DNA of 64,000 bases from Fabrea salina (taxonomy: Eukaryota > Ciliophora > Heterotrichea > Heterotrichida > Fabreidae): positions 62,001-126,000 of the forward strand of contig JALIHJ010000016.1 of NCBI GenBank assembly GCA_022984795.1, written 5' to 3'. Position numbers and translations under genes: made by a program. The stretch's first letter is position 1; every line of letters starts with the position of its first letter. The notes under the pieces are model-generated. The model worked only from the letters and a program-made list of their open reading frames with translations, made no database searches and was not told the DNA's origin. Below, piece by piece: positions 25,027 through 34,797 of the stretch.

Positions 25027-26133
25027 TTTAAAGTTTTTGGGGAGCTTCTTCTGGGAAACCACTACACTTCCGGTTTCGAACCACACGTCAATGCTGGGGT
25101 GCATGCCTGGCGCTACGTTGCTAAAAGCCACTCCTTGACAAATGCCTTTTTTGAAGAAGGATAAAGTTCTTTTTTGTGCGTTGTAGTATATTCCTAAAGA
25201 AGTTTCTTCGTCGTCACACTCGCAGCCATAGCCATTCACTACTGAGTGCACTCCGTTTTCGTCTGTTTTAATAAGTTTTGAGTTCCAAACTTCCCAGTAG
25301 TAACTGCTAGGGGCGTCTTTCCACCGAGTAGACATAAGCTGCACAGGCGAGTACTTAGACTTGTCAACCACTCCTAGAAAAACGTGGGACCCGTTGGTGC
25401 TGCCTGAAGAAATGCTCAGTTTAAACTCTATGTAGGGGTTGTTGCGTGTCAACGGAGCATCTGCAAAGGCTATTCCATGAGGACTGCCAAGTTTCCTCAT
25501 GATAGTGCAGTTTTTTTCCAAGATTAAGTTACTAGAGCACCAGTTCATGTCAAAGCACTTAAGACTTTGGTCAAGTTCAGGTTCAGGCTGGGCAATAGGC
25601 ACTCCCCAAAACTCCAACTCGTTTAAAAAGCGCATTTCTGTCTCGGGAGAGTCGAACTCAGGGAACTTTCCTGAGCGTAAGTAACTAACCATGTCGCAAA
25701 AAGCACTTCCTTCGCGGTCAATGAAGACTTGGTCTTTGTAAACTGGGAGTTCTTTCATAGTGAAGAAGGCGTACAAAGCTGAGTTGGGGTACCTAAGTAA
25801 AGTTGAAAGACTCGTAACAACAGTGTGGGTGCCTCCAACATTCAACTCGATAATTTTGCCGGTATTGAGTTTAGTGCAGTTCGAACACTGTTTTTCCCAG
25901 TTGCTTTTAGCTTTGTAAAACTTTTTAAGTTTTTGTTGTTTTTCTTGGTTGAAAGTTTGGATTTCTTTAAGAATGTTATCGTGTTCAATGTCTATTAGAC
26001 TACGTTCTGTGGAAATCAAGTTGTTGAGTGAGTTGTAAAGAGACCCTAACTGGGAGTCAAAGTTCGAGTCTGGAGGTTGCAAGTGCTCTGTTGAGTCTTC
26101 TTCTGAGAGGTAGCTTTCTTGTTCTGGTTCCAT
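25012..26133 (-). CDS. BTB (KCTD/T1-type) - SPRY-like protein
   Basis: A product of 373 residues. Acidic start, a coiled coil (about 35-80), a T1-type BTB domain (about 93-180; IIELNVGGTHTVVTSLSTLL, YLRSGKFPEF, FWGVP), then a C-terminal SPRY/B30.2-like beta sandwich (HVFLGVVDKSKY, YYWEVWNSKLIK, LGIYYNAQKRTLSFFKKG, APGMHPSIDVWF). KCTD-type BTB domains oligomerise and often serve as cullin-3 adaptors, and SPRY would bind the client. That role is inferred. The 3' end overlaps the MFS gene by 15 bp. Confidence 0.85.
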   Translation of the reverse strand: MEPEQESYLSEEDSTEHLQPPDSNFDSQLGSLYNSLNNLISTERSLIDIEHDNILKEIQTFNQEKQQKLKKFYKAKSNWEKQCSNCTKLNTGKIIELNVGGTHTVVTSLSTLLRYPNSALYAFFTMKELPVYKDQVFIDREGSAFCDMVSYLRSGKFPEFDSPETEMRFLNELEFWGVPIAQPEPELDQSLKCFDMNWCSSNLILEKNCTIMRKLGSPHGIAFADAPLTRNNPYIEFKLSISSGSTNGSHVFLGVVDKSKYSPVQLMSTRWKDAPSSYYWEVWNSKLIKTDENGVHSVVNGYGCECDDEETSLGIYYNAQKRTLSFFKKGICQGVAFSNVAPGMHPSIDVWFETGSVVVSQKKLPKNFKLSVI

Positions 26134-26199
26134 TTTGAAGAATTTACTTAAATTGACTTATTCCGAACTAATATCTTTTGGCATCTTTGCTAGTTATAA

Positions 26200-27105
26200 A
26201 TGGAAGCTAGTGTGCCAACAATTAACTTAAGCAACAACCAGGTCCAAGGGCATCTTAGAGTCCAAGTAGTTGTTCCACTCATCAAAGAACCCCAAGTTCC
26301 CCAAAAAAGAAGCTCTTTAGCACTCCCTTTATCAGAGAGGTCCCTCTACAAGGACTTGCTGGCTTCCAAAAAGGTTAGCGAACACTTGGGAAGGAACTCA
26401 AGCTACCAGCTGCAAGAAAATGTAGTAGCAAGGATCTATAATGAAGTAGAGTACCTAAAAAACTCACTTCCCTGTACTTACAACTCAGCTATTTTTGCAA
26501 GAATCAACGCAAACGACATCGCTGATATGCAGTTCTTGGTTACAGGAAAAACCAACTCGCCCTTTGCAAGTGGACTTTTTTTGCTCAAAAGCAGAGTTCC
26601 TCCTTTTTACCCCTCAGACCCTCCCAAAATGACTCTTAAAACTATGAGTAACAAAGTTAAGTTCAACTCTATGATTTGTAAGTCAGGCAAAGTCTCTGAA
26701 AGTTTCTTTAATGAAGGAAAATGGGACCCCAATTCTGGGTCGATTTCAGACTTAGTTTTAACTATCCAAAGACACTTACTTAGTGAATTTAAAAACTCCA
26801 ACAATGTAGTAGTTGCCTATTCAACCATTAAGTTTGGAATGATTGAAATGCTCAAAGCCCCTCCTGAACCCTTTGCTGAAGTGGTTAAGACTCATTTTGC
26901 ACTGAAGAAACGCGACATTTTAGTTGGACTGAATGAATGGCTGGAAGAAACTAACTTAGAACTTCCTGAAAACGAAATTAAAAGCACCTTGCAGCACAAC
27001 ATTTGGGTTGCCAAAGACTTCTTTAGAACAGGAATAAGGGGGGCGTTTCAAGAAGCCATTCTAGAACTTAAACAACTACTGGAGGGCCTGCCTCGTATTA
27101 ACTAA
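26200..27105 (+). CDS. BIRC6/UBE2O-type E2 domain with Ser in place of the catalytic Cys
   Basis: A product of 301 residues. The E2 core covers about 75-215: VVARIYNEVEYLKNSLPCTY, GLFLLKSRVPPFYPSDPP, then FNSMICKSGKV and EGKWDPNSGSISDLV. In BIRC6/UBE2O the phrase is GKVCLS..; here it is GKVSES, so the active-site Cys is Ser166 (codon TCT at 26695). A Ser could at most form a stable oxyester. Inference: a UEV-like ubiquitin-binding subunit, or a changed enzyme. The N-terminal 50 residues are disordered. Confidence 0.85.
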   Translation: MEASVPTINLSNNQVQGHLRVQVVVPLIKEPQVPQKRSSLALPLSERSLYKDLLASKKVSEHLGRNSSYQLQENVVARIYNEVEYLKNSLPCTYNSAIFARINANDIADMQFLVTGKTNSPFASGLFLLKSRVPPFYPSDPPKMTLKTMSNKVKFNSMICKSGKVSESFFNEGKWDPNSGSISDLVLTIQRHLLSEFKNSNNVVVAYSTIKFGMIEMLKAPPEPFAEVVKTHFALKKRDILVGLNEWLEETNLELPENEIKSTLQHNIWVAKDFFRTGIRGAFQEAILELKQLLEGLPRIN

Positions 27106-27109
27106 GTAC

Positions 27110-28522
27110 TTATCTGGGCCTTGAGTTGTACCGGGGAGTGGTATCGTCTTCTTTTATTTGATGGATTTTAATAGGAGTTAGCCACTGCGACTTAGGGTTT
27201 GGAGTCCAGCTCCTAATTTCTTGCATTAACTCTGAAGGTTCGTTGGAGTCTGTCTGTTTCTCAGACAAGCCCTTCATTTTCAGTAGCCTTTGAAAGGCAC
27301 AGTTACGAATTACTTCTTTTTTAAGTCTTTTTTGGACTTTTCTGAGTCTGGACTTAGTAAGCTCGAGTTTGGTTTGCAAAGACTGGTTGGTTTCTTCGAG
27401 TGACTGGTACTTTTCAAGTAGGTTTTCGTACTTTTCTTGGAACTCTCGGAGTTCTTCAGAAGACACAGTTGCACTTTTAAAAGGGTTAGTGGCTTCAGTT
27501 GCTAGTTCTTTTACAAGTGAGTTTAGGTTGTCTGTTCCTTGGGTGTTTAAGAGTTGTTGTTTGAGTTGTTCTTTTTCCTTGTTGGTGTCTGAAAGGTTGA
27601 TTTCTAATAGGAGCAGTTCGTTGTCTTTTTTTTTAAGGGCTTCTTCTTTTTGTTTGATTTCAGACCTTATTTTGAGTAGTTGTTTCCTAACTTTTTCTTC
27701 TGTGTTTTCGGGGCTTTTTTGGTGTTTTTTGAGTTCGTTTTCTAAGAGTTGGTTTTTAGACTGGAGTTCTTTGTTTAGGAACCTGAAGTACTCGTTTTCG
27801 TTTTGGAGTTCTTCAAACTGGTATTTGACCCTTTCAAGGGTTTCTTTGCTTTTTGAAGGAGTCAGTTCAGTTTTTCGTTGTAGTTCTTTTATTCTGTTTT
27901 TGAGTTGTTGGTTTTCTTGTTTCACAGATAAGACTTCTTCTTCTAGTTCTTTACACTTAAGTTTAGACTTGCTTTCAAACTTGTTACGGTTTACAGTTTT
28001 AGTCCACTTTTCACTTAGTTTTTTCTTCTCGGTTTCTAAGAGTTTGTTTTTCTCTTCTAACTGCTTTTTTTCTTTTGTCAAGCTTTCAAATTTCTTTTGA
28101 AGAGTTATGTACCTGTGGTTGCTGTCTTTTAATTGTTCGTCGAACCTTTTAAGTAGGCCTTCAATGTTTCCACACTCTGTTTTTAAGGCTTTTTGTTTAA
28201 CTAAGATTCTGTTGTTGCGAAGTAGTTTTTCCTGCAAAGCTAAGTTTTGGGTTACTAACTCTTGGTTTTTAGCTTTTTGGTACTTTGCGTCTTCTTGGGC
28301 TCTAATTCTTTCTTTTTGGCACTGTTTTAACTTAGCTTTTAAATCAGTTGGTTCTTCAAAGCTTCCAGACTCCTTGTTGGTTGACAAGTGGGATGACTCA
28401 ATTAGTTCCAAAAAGGTGTCTTTTTCAAGGTCTCTGAAACTCTCCTCTGAAGAGTCCTCAATAGTTATTTCGCAGTGTTTACTTAAAATGCTTTCGATGT
28501 ACTCCTCGTCAGAGTTCTTCAT
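27110..28522 (-). CDS. Long coiled-coil protein
   Basis: A product of 470 residues, of which about 60-420 form nearly continuous coiled coil (LKQCQKERIRAQEDAKYQKA, LEEVLS.., LEKYQSLEETNQSLQTKLEL), very rich in Lys, Glu, Gln and Leu. Acidic N terminus and a Pro/Arg-containing end (IRSWTPNPKSQWLTPIKIH). No family recognised; centrosomal, basal-body or tether proteins have this form. Its stop is 4 bp from the convergent E2-like gene. Confidence 0.75.
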   Translation of the reverse strand: MKNSDEEYIESILSKHCEITIEDSSEESFRDLEKDTFLELIESSHLSTNKESGSFEEPTDLKAKLKQCQKERIRAQEDAKYQKAKNQELVTQNLALQEKLLRNNRILVKQKALKTECGNIEGLLKRFDEQLKDSNHRYITLQKKFESLTKEKKQLEEKNKLLETEKKKLSEKWTKTVNRNKFESKSKLKCKELEEEVLSVKQENQQLKNRIKELQRKTELTPSKSKETLERVKYQFEELQNENEYFRFLNKELQSKNQLLENELKKHQKSPENTEEKVRKQLLKIRSEIKQKEEALKKKDNELLLLEINLSDTNKEKEQLKQQLLNTQGTDNLNSLVKELATEATNPFKSATVSSEELREFQEKYENLLEKYQSLEETNQSLQTKLELTKSRLRKVQKRLKKEVIRNCAFQRLLKMKGLSEKQTDSNEPSELMQEIRSWTPNPKSQWLTPIKIHQIKEDDTTPRYNSRPR

Positions 28523-28571
28523 TTTGGGTTGATTATTAACAGAAATTCTTTAAATTACTTATTGGGACTCA

Positions 28572-30296
28572 TCAGGAGTCGATAGTTCCAGGTTTAAAAG
28601 CTGCATTGAAGGAACGGACTCGACCTTGAGGAGTGAGTTTGTCTTGGAGTGTAGGTTTGGCAGTGTTGTTTAAAAAAGAAAACACAGGACTTACTTTAGT
28701 GACTTTGTGGAGCATCCTTGGGATGGGTTTTCTGTTATATTGTAAACTTTCGCTTTTCTCAAATCTTTTGGTTAAGATTTGGTTCAGGCTTTTTTGGTAG
28801 TTGCCTCTGGTAGCCCTTCGTTGTCTAAGTTCAATTAGCTTTTTAATGTTGCTTCGAATGTTATCTAGGTTCTTAAACTCGCTTAGAGGTACTCTAGAAC
28901 AAGGGTTGATGTTATGGTAGTCCAAAATAGCGTAGGCAAGGCCCTGTCCTACGTTGTCAAACATTTGCCTGTTAAATACATAAATCGCTCCTATAGTTGG
29001 CAGTCTTGGTTCTGTGACTTTGCTGCGTCTTTTGTTAGCTAGGTTAGGAAGTGAGTGGAGTTGCCGGGGAATGTAGTAAGAGCACTCCACGGTGTAACTC
29101 ATAATTACTCCTGTGCTTTTGTGCAGGGCTACTCGGCCACTTCCTTCTTTGGTTTTTTGGTCTTTGGGGTCTTTGGTGCTCATACTGCGTTCTGAAAAGT
29201 CGCACTCACTGTACTCGAAGTATTGGGAGTTAAGTTCTATTAGCTTAGCAAACAACTCGTTTTCTACTTGGGAGTCGTTTTTAATATTGTTTCCAAATAC
29301 AAAACAGGACCTTTTGGAAGCTTGTGCATGGAAGTCCAGATAGATACTGACTCCTGGCTGGGTATAGTACAGGTACTCAAAATAAGTTTTTGCAGCGTAA
29401 ATGCTAGGTGTCTCTGAACAGGGGCTTTGGTAGAACCTATTGAGGTTCCTTCCGTTTTGGTCTACTCGGTAGTGCCCCCTAAAGACTCCGTCAGGGTTTA
29501 AAATAGGAATTATTTTGAAAACAAAGTTCTTTCTGAGATTGTAGCCTTTTTTGTCAAGAGCCAGCACTGCTTTGAGGAACCCGTCCATCATGAAAGAAGC
29601 AGGGGTTTCTCCCGGGTGCACTCGGGCGGTTACAAAGACTACAGGTTTAGTTCCTGCGTAGCACCGAGGCTGGTGTGTTGGGAACAACAACTCCTGCCTG
29701 GCTTCTCTTTTTTGTTTAAAGTTTTCTTTGTTTGAAATAGTAAGTAAGTCAATGTTTCTGTTGTCTAGGGACCTAGCTAAGGTTTCTCTGTATAACAAAG
29801 CGTCAGGCGGACAAGCTTCTTGGCAAGCTTCTATAGTTTTCAGAACTTCTTCGTAGGGGTAGGGAGGCGCAAACGCAAAGTAAACAACGTTGTCCTCAAA
29901 AGGCATTTCGAAGACCCAACTGAGTTTGTACCCGTTAGGAGGGTTGGCTTGGAAAGTAGAGTCAGTTCGGGTTCTTTGCCACTCAGGTTGGGAAGGCAGA
30001 GTCTTCCACACTGGTCTATATATAGCAGATCCAAATAGTTTTAAGTTGCTGAGGTTCATCAAAGTAATTCTGAAGAAGCTTCCTTTCCTAAGTCCTCTAA
30101 TTCCAAAGTGGAACCACACTCTGTAGTCTTTAAAACCTAGGTTTGAAGCATCAGGACTCACCCACAGTTCGAACTATCTAGAAATTACGCAGTTTGTACC
30201 TAACTTTACAGCACGCATTAAGTTGCCTGAATCGAAGTCTGAAAAGAAAGTTAGTCCGTCAATCTCTACAGATGTATGTTGGGCCAAAGAAACCAT
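28572..30296 (-). CDS. Cytosolic carboxypeptidase (M14B), AGBL5/CCP5-like
   Basis: Exons 30296-30189 and 30173-28572; 569 residues. Exon 1 supplies the typical opening LTFFSDFDSGNL, which a search from 30161 alone would miss. N-terminal beta domain (YRVWFHFGIRGLRKGSFFRI), then the M14 catalytic domain: zinc ligands in HPGETPAS and DFHAQA, substrate Arg region RNLNRFYQ, catalytic Glu in SYTVECSYY. CCP5-type enzymes remove glutamates from tubulin, including branch-point residues, which tunes axonemes and basal bodies. Ends with TGA. Confidence 0.93.
30174..30188 (-). other. 15-nt intron
   Basis: Sense sequence GTAATTTCTAGATAG, with in-frame TAG at its end. It joins GTNC to FELWVSPDAS and restores the N-terminal CCP5 motif. 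Confidence 0.93.
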
Positions 30297-30324
30297 TTAT
30301 TATACATCAACAACTTTGCTATGC

Positions 30325-30540
30325 CTACCCAAGTAACGGCCTTATGAAATATAGAATAATAAATAGCTCTGCAAACACTATCATAGTGCCGCCTAAACCC
30401 ACAAGGAATTTGTACCTGGACTCTGTGAGCCAAGGAGTTCTTTGCTTGACTTCAACTAAATTGTCTTCTTCTTTGTTCTTGAAAGCGTTGTTTTCGGACC
30501 TGTGACTTGAAGGCGAATTGGGAGCTTCGGTGTTTTCCAT
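30325..30540 (-). CDS. Small tail-anchored membrane protein
   Basis: A product of 71 residues. A hydrophilic, Ser/Asn/Glu-rich head, then one hydrophobic helix near the C terminus (FLVGLGGTMIVFAELFIILY) and a 6-residue tail. The layout fits a tail-anchored protein of ER or mitochondria. No family recognised. The ATG follows TTTATA directly. Confidence 0.6.
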   Translation of the reverse strand: MENTEAPNSPSSHRSENNAFKNKEEDNLVEVKQRTPWLTESRYKFLVGLGGTMIVFAELFIILYFIRPLLG

Positions 30541-30555
30541 TATAAACTAATAACA

Positions 30556-31350
30556 ATGCAATCAACAAACTCCCGGCCAGTTTTAAGTTTGAACTCTCCT
30601 TACAAAGACCCACAACTCAACAGACCCCCCTCAGCCACCCCTACTTCTAACACCAAGCGTTCTTGTGGGTCTTCCATCCGCGAAGAACTCCAGTACAAAA
30701 ACCCCTCAAGTTCGCAACTCTTAAAGTCTACCAAAAAGTCTAAAAAGTACAAAAAACCTGACCGGAAGTCCAGGCCAACTCTGTATGAGAAAAGTGAGTT
30801 CAAAGGAACTCAAGAAAGACTCAGTACCATAAATAGCTTAAAGTTGTTTCCACAGAAAGAGCAAGACGAAAAGACTTTGGAACTGCAAAGATCACTTGTT
30901 CAGTCTGAAAAAGAATCAAAAGAATTAAAGGACGCTTTAGCTAGGTGTGAACAGATGTTTCATAACTTATACAGAAACTTAAAACTCGGAGACACCAAAA
31001 AACTCGAAACTTCTGTTAAAGAAATCAAAAAGTACTTCGAAAACAGAACTAAGTCCCAAAACAGCACTAAAAGACTGAGTTTACAAATGGATGAGTTCAA
31101 AAACGAAACCACTGGGTCACGGTTGACTTTTAGAACTAGTTCGATCAAAGAACTCAGTTCCAGAATGAAAAGTCCATACAACGCAGTGCCTAATACCACA
31201 ACTAACAAAAAGCTCGTAAGAGTCAACTCCAAGATGTTTAGGCAAAGTCCTGACAGATCAACTCCTTTAGAAACTAGTTTAGAAAGCCAACTTAGTTCTT
31301 TAAAACAAAGAACCCAGCTCATTCTAGAAAACCTTTCAAAAAAAAGTTAA
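30556..31350 (+). CDS. Partly disordered protein with a central helix
   Basis: A product of 264 residues. Ser/Pro/Lys-rich N terminus (SYK-type repeats: SSQLLKSTKKSKKYKKPDRK), a central coiled coil (about 100-160; LQRSLVQSEKESKELKDALA), then a basic Ser/Thr-rich region and a C-terminal helix. Very basic overall. A microtubule-associated or nuclear protein is possible. Not recognised. Confidence 0.55.
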   Translation: MQSTNSRPVLSLNSPYKDPQLNRPPSATPTSNTKRSCGSSIREELQYKNPSSSQLLKSTKKSKKYKKPDRKSRPTLYEKSEFKGTQERLSTINSLKLFPQKEQDEKTLELQRSLVQSEKESKELKDALARCEQMFHNLYRNLKLGDTKKLETSVKEIKKYFENRTKSQNSTKRLSLQMDEFKNETTGSRLTFRTSSIKELSSRMKSPYNAVPNTTTNKKLVRVNSKMFRQSPDRSTPLETSLESQLSSLKQRTQLILENLSKKS

Positions 31351-31383
31351 TTATTGTTGAAGTTTTATTTCACCACCTAATAA

Positions 31384-32178
31384 ATGGCGAACTTCAAATT
31401 GGTTGTTCCAGTACTGCTGGTGTGTTGTCTAAGTAACGCAGCCCCACTTGACAACGCTAAAGGATTCATTGAAGGGTTCTACTTAGGGTACAAAGGCACT
31501 CAGGTCAACTCAGTAGGGTGCTTGGATTTAGATACCCAACTCTCAATCTTAAAGCACTACAACGAGTTAAAAGCTCACGTATCTGCTAACTCCCACTTGG
31601 ACGAAGCAGTGTCCTCTGCAGTTAAGATTTTGGGAGACCTCAACAAAGTGGGTCTTGCTTGTGGACTTAGCGATATTTACTCTGACTTCTCAGGAAGCTT
31701 GAGTGAGCACGGAGCAAAAAAACTCCTAAACACTCTAATGCTGGAGTGGTCTTACTTCTCAAGAGCCAAGGACGAAATTAAGAATGAACTCAAAGAAGGC
31801 CACTTTTACAGAGCTGGAGAGTACTTTGGAAAGGCTATGAAACTGCTTTCTTCTCCTAGCTGTGTTGAAGACTCCCTAATTAACCAACTCACTAAAACTT
31901 CAGAGTTAACCGACTCTGACACTTGTTACTTCGACTCACTGAAGATTCTGGAAAAGACCTACACTTTCAAGAAGCACGTGAGTAGCTGCGCTGAGTTCAA
32001 CATTATGAGCTGCGAAAGTATTTTCTGGGACTTAAAAGACTTGATTGTACAACTTGAAGAACTTATTTCTGACTGTCTCTCAAAAAGTTCCTACCAAACC
32101 TTCAGTGACTTACTTGCCAAAGAAAATCCTCTTTTGGAAGGCCTACTTTTGACAGAGTCTTTCTTGAAGAGCTTTTAA
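31384..32178 (+). CDS. Secreted helical-repeat protein, relative of the gene at 12199
   Basis: A product of 264 residues with signal peptide (MANFKLVVPVLLVCCLSNA). Two modules share the plan of the 12199 protein: FIEGFYLGYKGTQ...GCLDLDTQ at the module start and HFYRAGEYFGKAMKLL at the module end. About ten cysteines in the mature part, likely disulfide-bonded. Not adjacent to its relative, so it is a dispersed paralogue. Function unknown. Confidence 0.65.
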   Translation: MANFKLVVPVLLVCCLSNAAPLDNAKGFIEGFYLGYKGTQVNSVGCLDLDTQLSILKHYNELKAHVSANSHLDEAVSSAVKILGDLNKVGLACGLSDIYSDFSGSLSEHGAKKLLNTLMLEWSYFSRAKDEIKNELKEGHFYRAGEYFGKAMKLLSSPSCVEDSLINQLTKTSELTDSDTCYFDSLKILEKTYTFKKHVSSCAEFNIMSCESIFWDLKDLIVQLEELISDCLSKSSYQTFSDLLAKENPLLEGLLLTESFLKSF

Positions 32179-32213
32179 GTTAATAAGCATACTTTTAAGT
32201 ACCAATTTAAATC

Positions 32214-33689
32214 ATGTCAAGGAAGCAAAATTTAAGATTCAGTCAGTGTGAGTGCACAAACCCCCAACCTTCGCGATGGCTCGAAGGGTACTGCAGTACT
32301 TGTTTCAAATCTTTAAGTACTCTTAGTTCGCCTACACAAGCCTCCCGCACTCCATCACCTAACTTCAAATCTCGCGCTCCAAGGGATACAAGGAGTTCTG
32401 AGGCCCTTCAAGGAATTATGAAGTTTATCCAAAACGTCAGTAATCCTATTGAAGAGAAACCCCACCACAAAAGATCCTCTACTTCCAGAAACCAACAGTC
32501 TAACCAAGAGGAAATTTTTAGTTCTCGTGTAGAGTACTTGTCTCGGTACAAAGGCCCCCAAGCTATGACCCACAACAAATCTGCTAGCGAATTGAGAGGA
32601 CCTAAACTCATGAACAGTCCTTATTGCTTCGACTCCAGGAAAAAACTTGACCTGCACAGGAAGTCCACAGATAAGTTATCTAAACAGTACAAGATTTCCA
32701 GTTCCATTCCAGAGTCAAAACAACTTGTCCGATCTGAGTCAGAAGACATATCTAGCACTCGACAACGCTTCCACTCCTTCCATAGCAAAGACTTTTCACT
32801 GGAGTTTTTGTGTGTGGCTCACAGGAACACAGTGACTGACTTGTGCTTTACTAAAGGGAAGCTGTGGAGCGTTGGACTGGACTACACCCTTCACGGATGG
32901 AACATAATGCCTTCAAGGGACCCTTACTTCACAGTTATGAATAGTTGGAAGTTAGGCAACACCATTTCGCCTTTAATTTCCCAAAGAGTCCATTCTCGAG
33001 GAATAAACTCAATAGAACACATTGACTCAGGACTAATGGTGACGGGGGGCTCGGACAACATGATTAAGTTGTGGAAACTCAGCAGAGGAATAAAAGGGAT
33101 TTGGAAGGTCCAAGGACATGAAGGCAGCGTGACTTGCTTAGGTGTGGCTTCACCAAGGAGTTTACTATCAGGAGGAAGTGAAGGCAATATAAAAGTTTGG
33201 GACGTAGAAAGTAGGAAAATAGCAAAGGAGTACGAAGAAGACTTCCAAAAAATAGAGTGTTTGAAAATGTACTCGCCTTCAACCTTTATGTCTGGGTGCA
33301 GTGACAGCAAGGCTAAACTTTGGGACATTAGAACTGCCAGAAGCATTTCGAGCTTCACTGACCACAACGGCCCGGTGACTTGCATTGAGTTGTGGGACGA
33401 CTATTCTTTTTACACAGGAGGTCTTGACTACAAAATTAGAGTAAGTTCTACTTAGAAATGGGACATTAGAACTGGAGGAGTTTTGAACAGCATAAGAACG
33501 CAGGAGGAAGTCAGGAGTCTCGCTAAAGTCAGAAGGAAACTCTTGATTGGGGGGAAGAGTCTGCAGGTTGCTGATGGAGACTACACTTACTTCCACAGTG
33601 GTGGCATTTCCAAAATTAAGTACGACGAAGAGAACGACTTGCTGTTTACTGCTTCTAAGGACTCTACGATTGCGGTATATTTTATTTAG
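32214..33689 (+). CDS. WD40-repeat protein with an N-terminal Cys motif
   Basis: Exons 32214-33440 and 33456-33689; 486 residues. N terminus with closely spaced cysteines (QCECTNPQPSRWLEGYCSTC), perhaps a zinc site. A Ser/Arg-rich disordered linker covers about 40-190, then a seven-bladed WD40 propeller (VAHRNTVTDLCFTKGKL, GLMVTGGSDNMIKLWKL, SLLSGGSEGNIKVWDVESRK, KAKLWDIRTARSI). Exon 2 adds the last blades (KWDIRTGGVL, LLFTASKDSTIAVYFI), so splicing is needed to close the propeller. Partner unknown. Confidence 0.88.
33441..33455 (+). other. 15-nt intron
   Basis: GTAAGTTCTACTTAG, with an in-frame TAG. It interrupts the WD blade at KIR/KWDIRTG; joining restores a regular WD unit. Confidence 0.93.
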
Positions 33690-33734
33690 GCACTGAAACC
33701 TATCTTTTGATGTAAATTAATTAAGTTTTGATAA

Positions 33735-34781
33735 ATGGAAAGTCAAGCCTCCGAAGAAATTAAGTCCAGGCGCTTCGAAAAAGAACTCAAGATGCTTGAG
33801 CAACTCCCTCAAGAGTACCAGGTCCAGGAAGCAGGGTCTCCTTTTGGAATGATCATAAAAGTCACTACTCCGCAAAGAGTGACTTTTTCTCTACACTTGG
33901 AAGGAAGATTTCCTTTTCAGTCCCCAAAAGTTCTGTGTGACACAGTAACTAGTTTTCCATCTTTTGCAGATGGAAGGGACTTGCTGTATTCAGTTATCAA
34001 AAGTAAGTGGTCCCCCAGCATTACGACTCTAGACTTAATCCAGGCTTTGCCTGAGTTCTTGGAAGAAAGCAAAACCTCTGATGTAGGCGAATTCCACCTA
34101 GGACACCCTATGCTGCTTGATACCTGGGAAGCCAATTCAGGGATGAAAGCCTTTTACGCTATAGAAATGGACCCTCATGACATAAAGTACGCTAAAGAAG
34201 TTAGGGTTGTAGTTACCCACACTGTAATTCTGCAGTTAGAAGTAACTCGTGAATACGAAGGAGTGGGATACCTTACCAGTTGGGCTACTCTTAGTTCGTT
34301 GTCGACTATAAAGCGTTCTAAGTCAGACCCCCAAAAACTCACTTTTGAGTGGAAAGCAATAGGGGAAGACCTTCCTTACTCGCAAGTGTTCAAGATGCCA
34401 GGTGCTACTGAGTGTGTGAAACTAATTGGAGTGAACATGAAAAAACTAGGAACTGCAGTAAGGAGCCAAGGCATAACAGAGTCCTTCATTAAAGAAGAAG
34501 AAGTTAAACCAGAAAAAACGACTAAACTTAACATCTGGGACACTTTAAGGAGCATAACACACACTGAAGAAGACATTAGAATTAACGTTACCTTAAAAGA
34601 CGTTGAAAAGCTAGTGCACCTCTACCAAACGGCTATTGAGTACTTTTCTGCCATGAACGATCCCCAGTACGATGAGTTTTTGGGAAGACTGCACTCTTTG
34701 CTTTCAGACGAAAAGGTAATGAAAGTGCTGGAAAAAAAAGACAGCTCCCCTGAAGACTTAGCCAACTATGAACAACTATAA
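33735..34781 (+). CDS. E2/RWD-like domain protein without catalytic cysteine
   Basis: A product of 348 residues. The N-terminal 120 residues read like an E2/RWD fold (VTFSLHLEGRFPFQSPKVL, then KWSPSITTLDLIQALPEFL), with no Cys at the active-site position. A middle part (about 155-240) forms a run of beta strands that could be PH-like (VVVTHTVILQLEVTREYEGV). The C terminus is helical. Not assigned to a named family; a ubiquitin-related adaptor is an inference. Confidence 0.6.
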   Translation: MESQASEEIKSRRFEKELKMLEQLPQEYQVQEAGSPFGMIIKVTTPQRVTFSLHLEGRFPFQSPKVLCDTVTSFPSFADGRDLLYSVIKSKWSPSITTLDLIQALPEFLEESKTSDVGEFHLGHPMLLDTWEANSGMKAFYAIEMDPHDIKYAKEVRVVVTHTVILQLEVTREYEGVGYLTSWATLSSLSTIKRSKSDPQKLTFEWKAIGEDLPYSQVFKMPGATECVKLIGVNMKKLGTAVRSQGITESFIKEEEVKPEKTTKLNIWDTLRSITHTEEDIRINVTLKDVEKLVHLYQTAIEYFSAMNDPQYDEFLGRLHSLLSDEKVMKVLEKKDSSPEDLANYEQL

Positions 34782-34797
34782 AGTATAAATAAACATT

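Noticed and set aside
27980-27994. Possible intron GTAAACCGTAACAAG (sense) in the coiled-coil gene
   Set aside because: The 3' end is AAG rather than YAG, and the coiled-coil heptads run smoothly through it.
27369-28100. Open frame of 243 codons on the plus strand
   Set aside because: It mirrors the coiled-coil gene 27110-28522. Its Ser/Phe/Leu-rich composition is that expected from the antisense of Lys/Glu/Gln codons, and no domain is visible.
28572-30161. Carboxypeptidase start at 30161
   Set aside because: That codon is GTG inside the second exon; the 15-nt intron at 30174 leads to a proper ATG at 30296 and a conserved N terminus.
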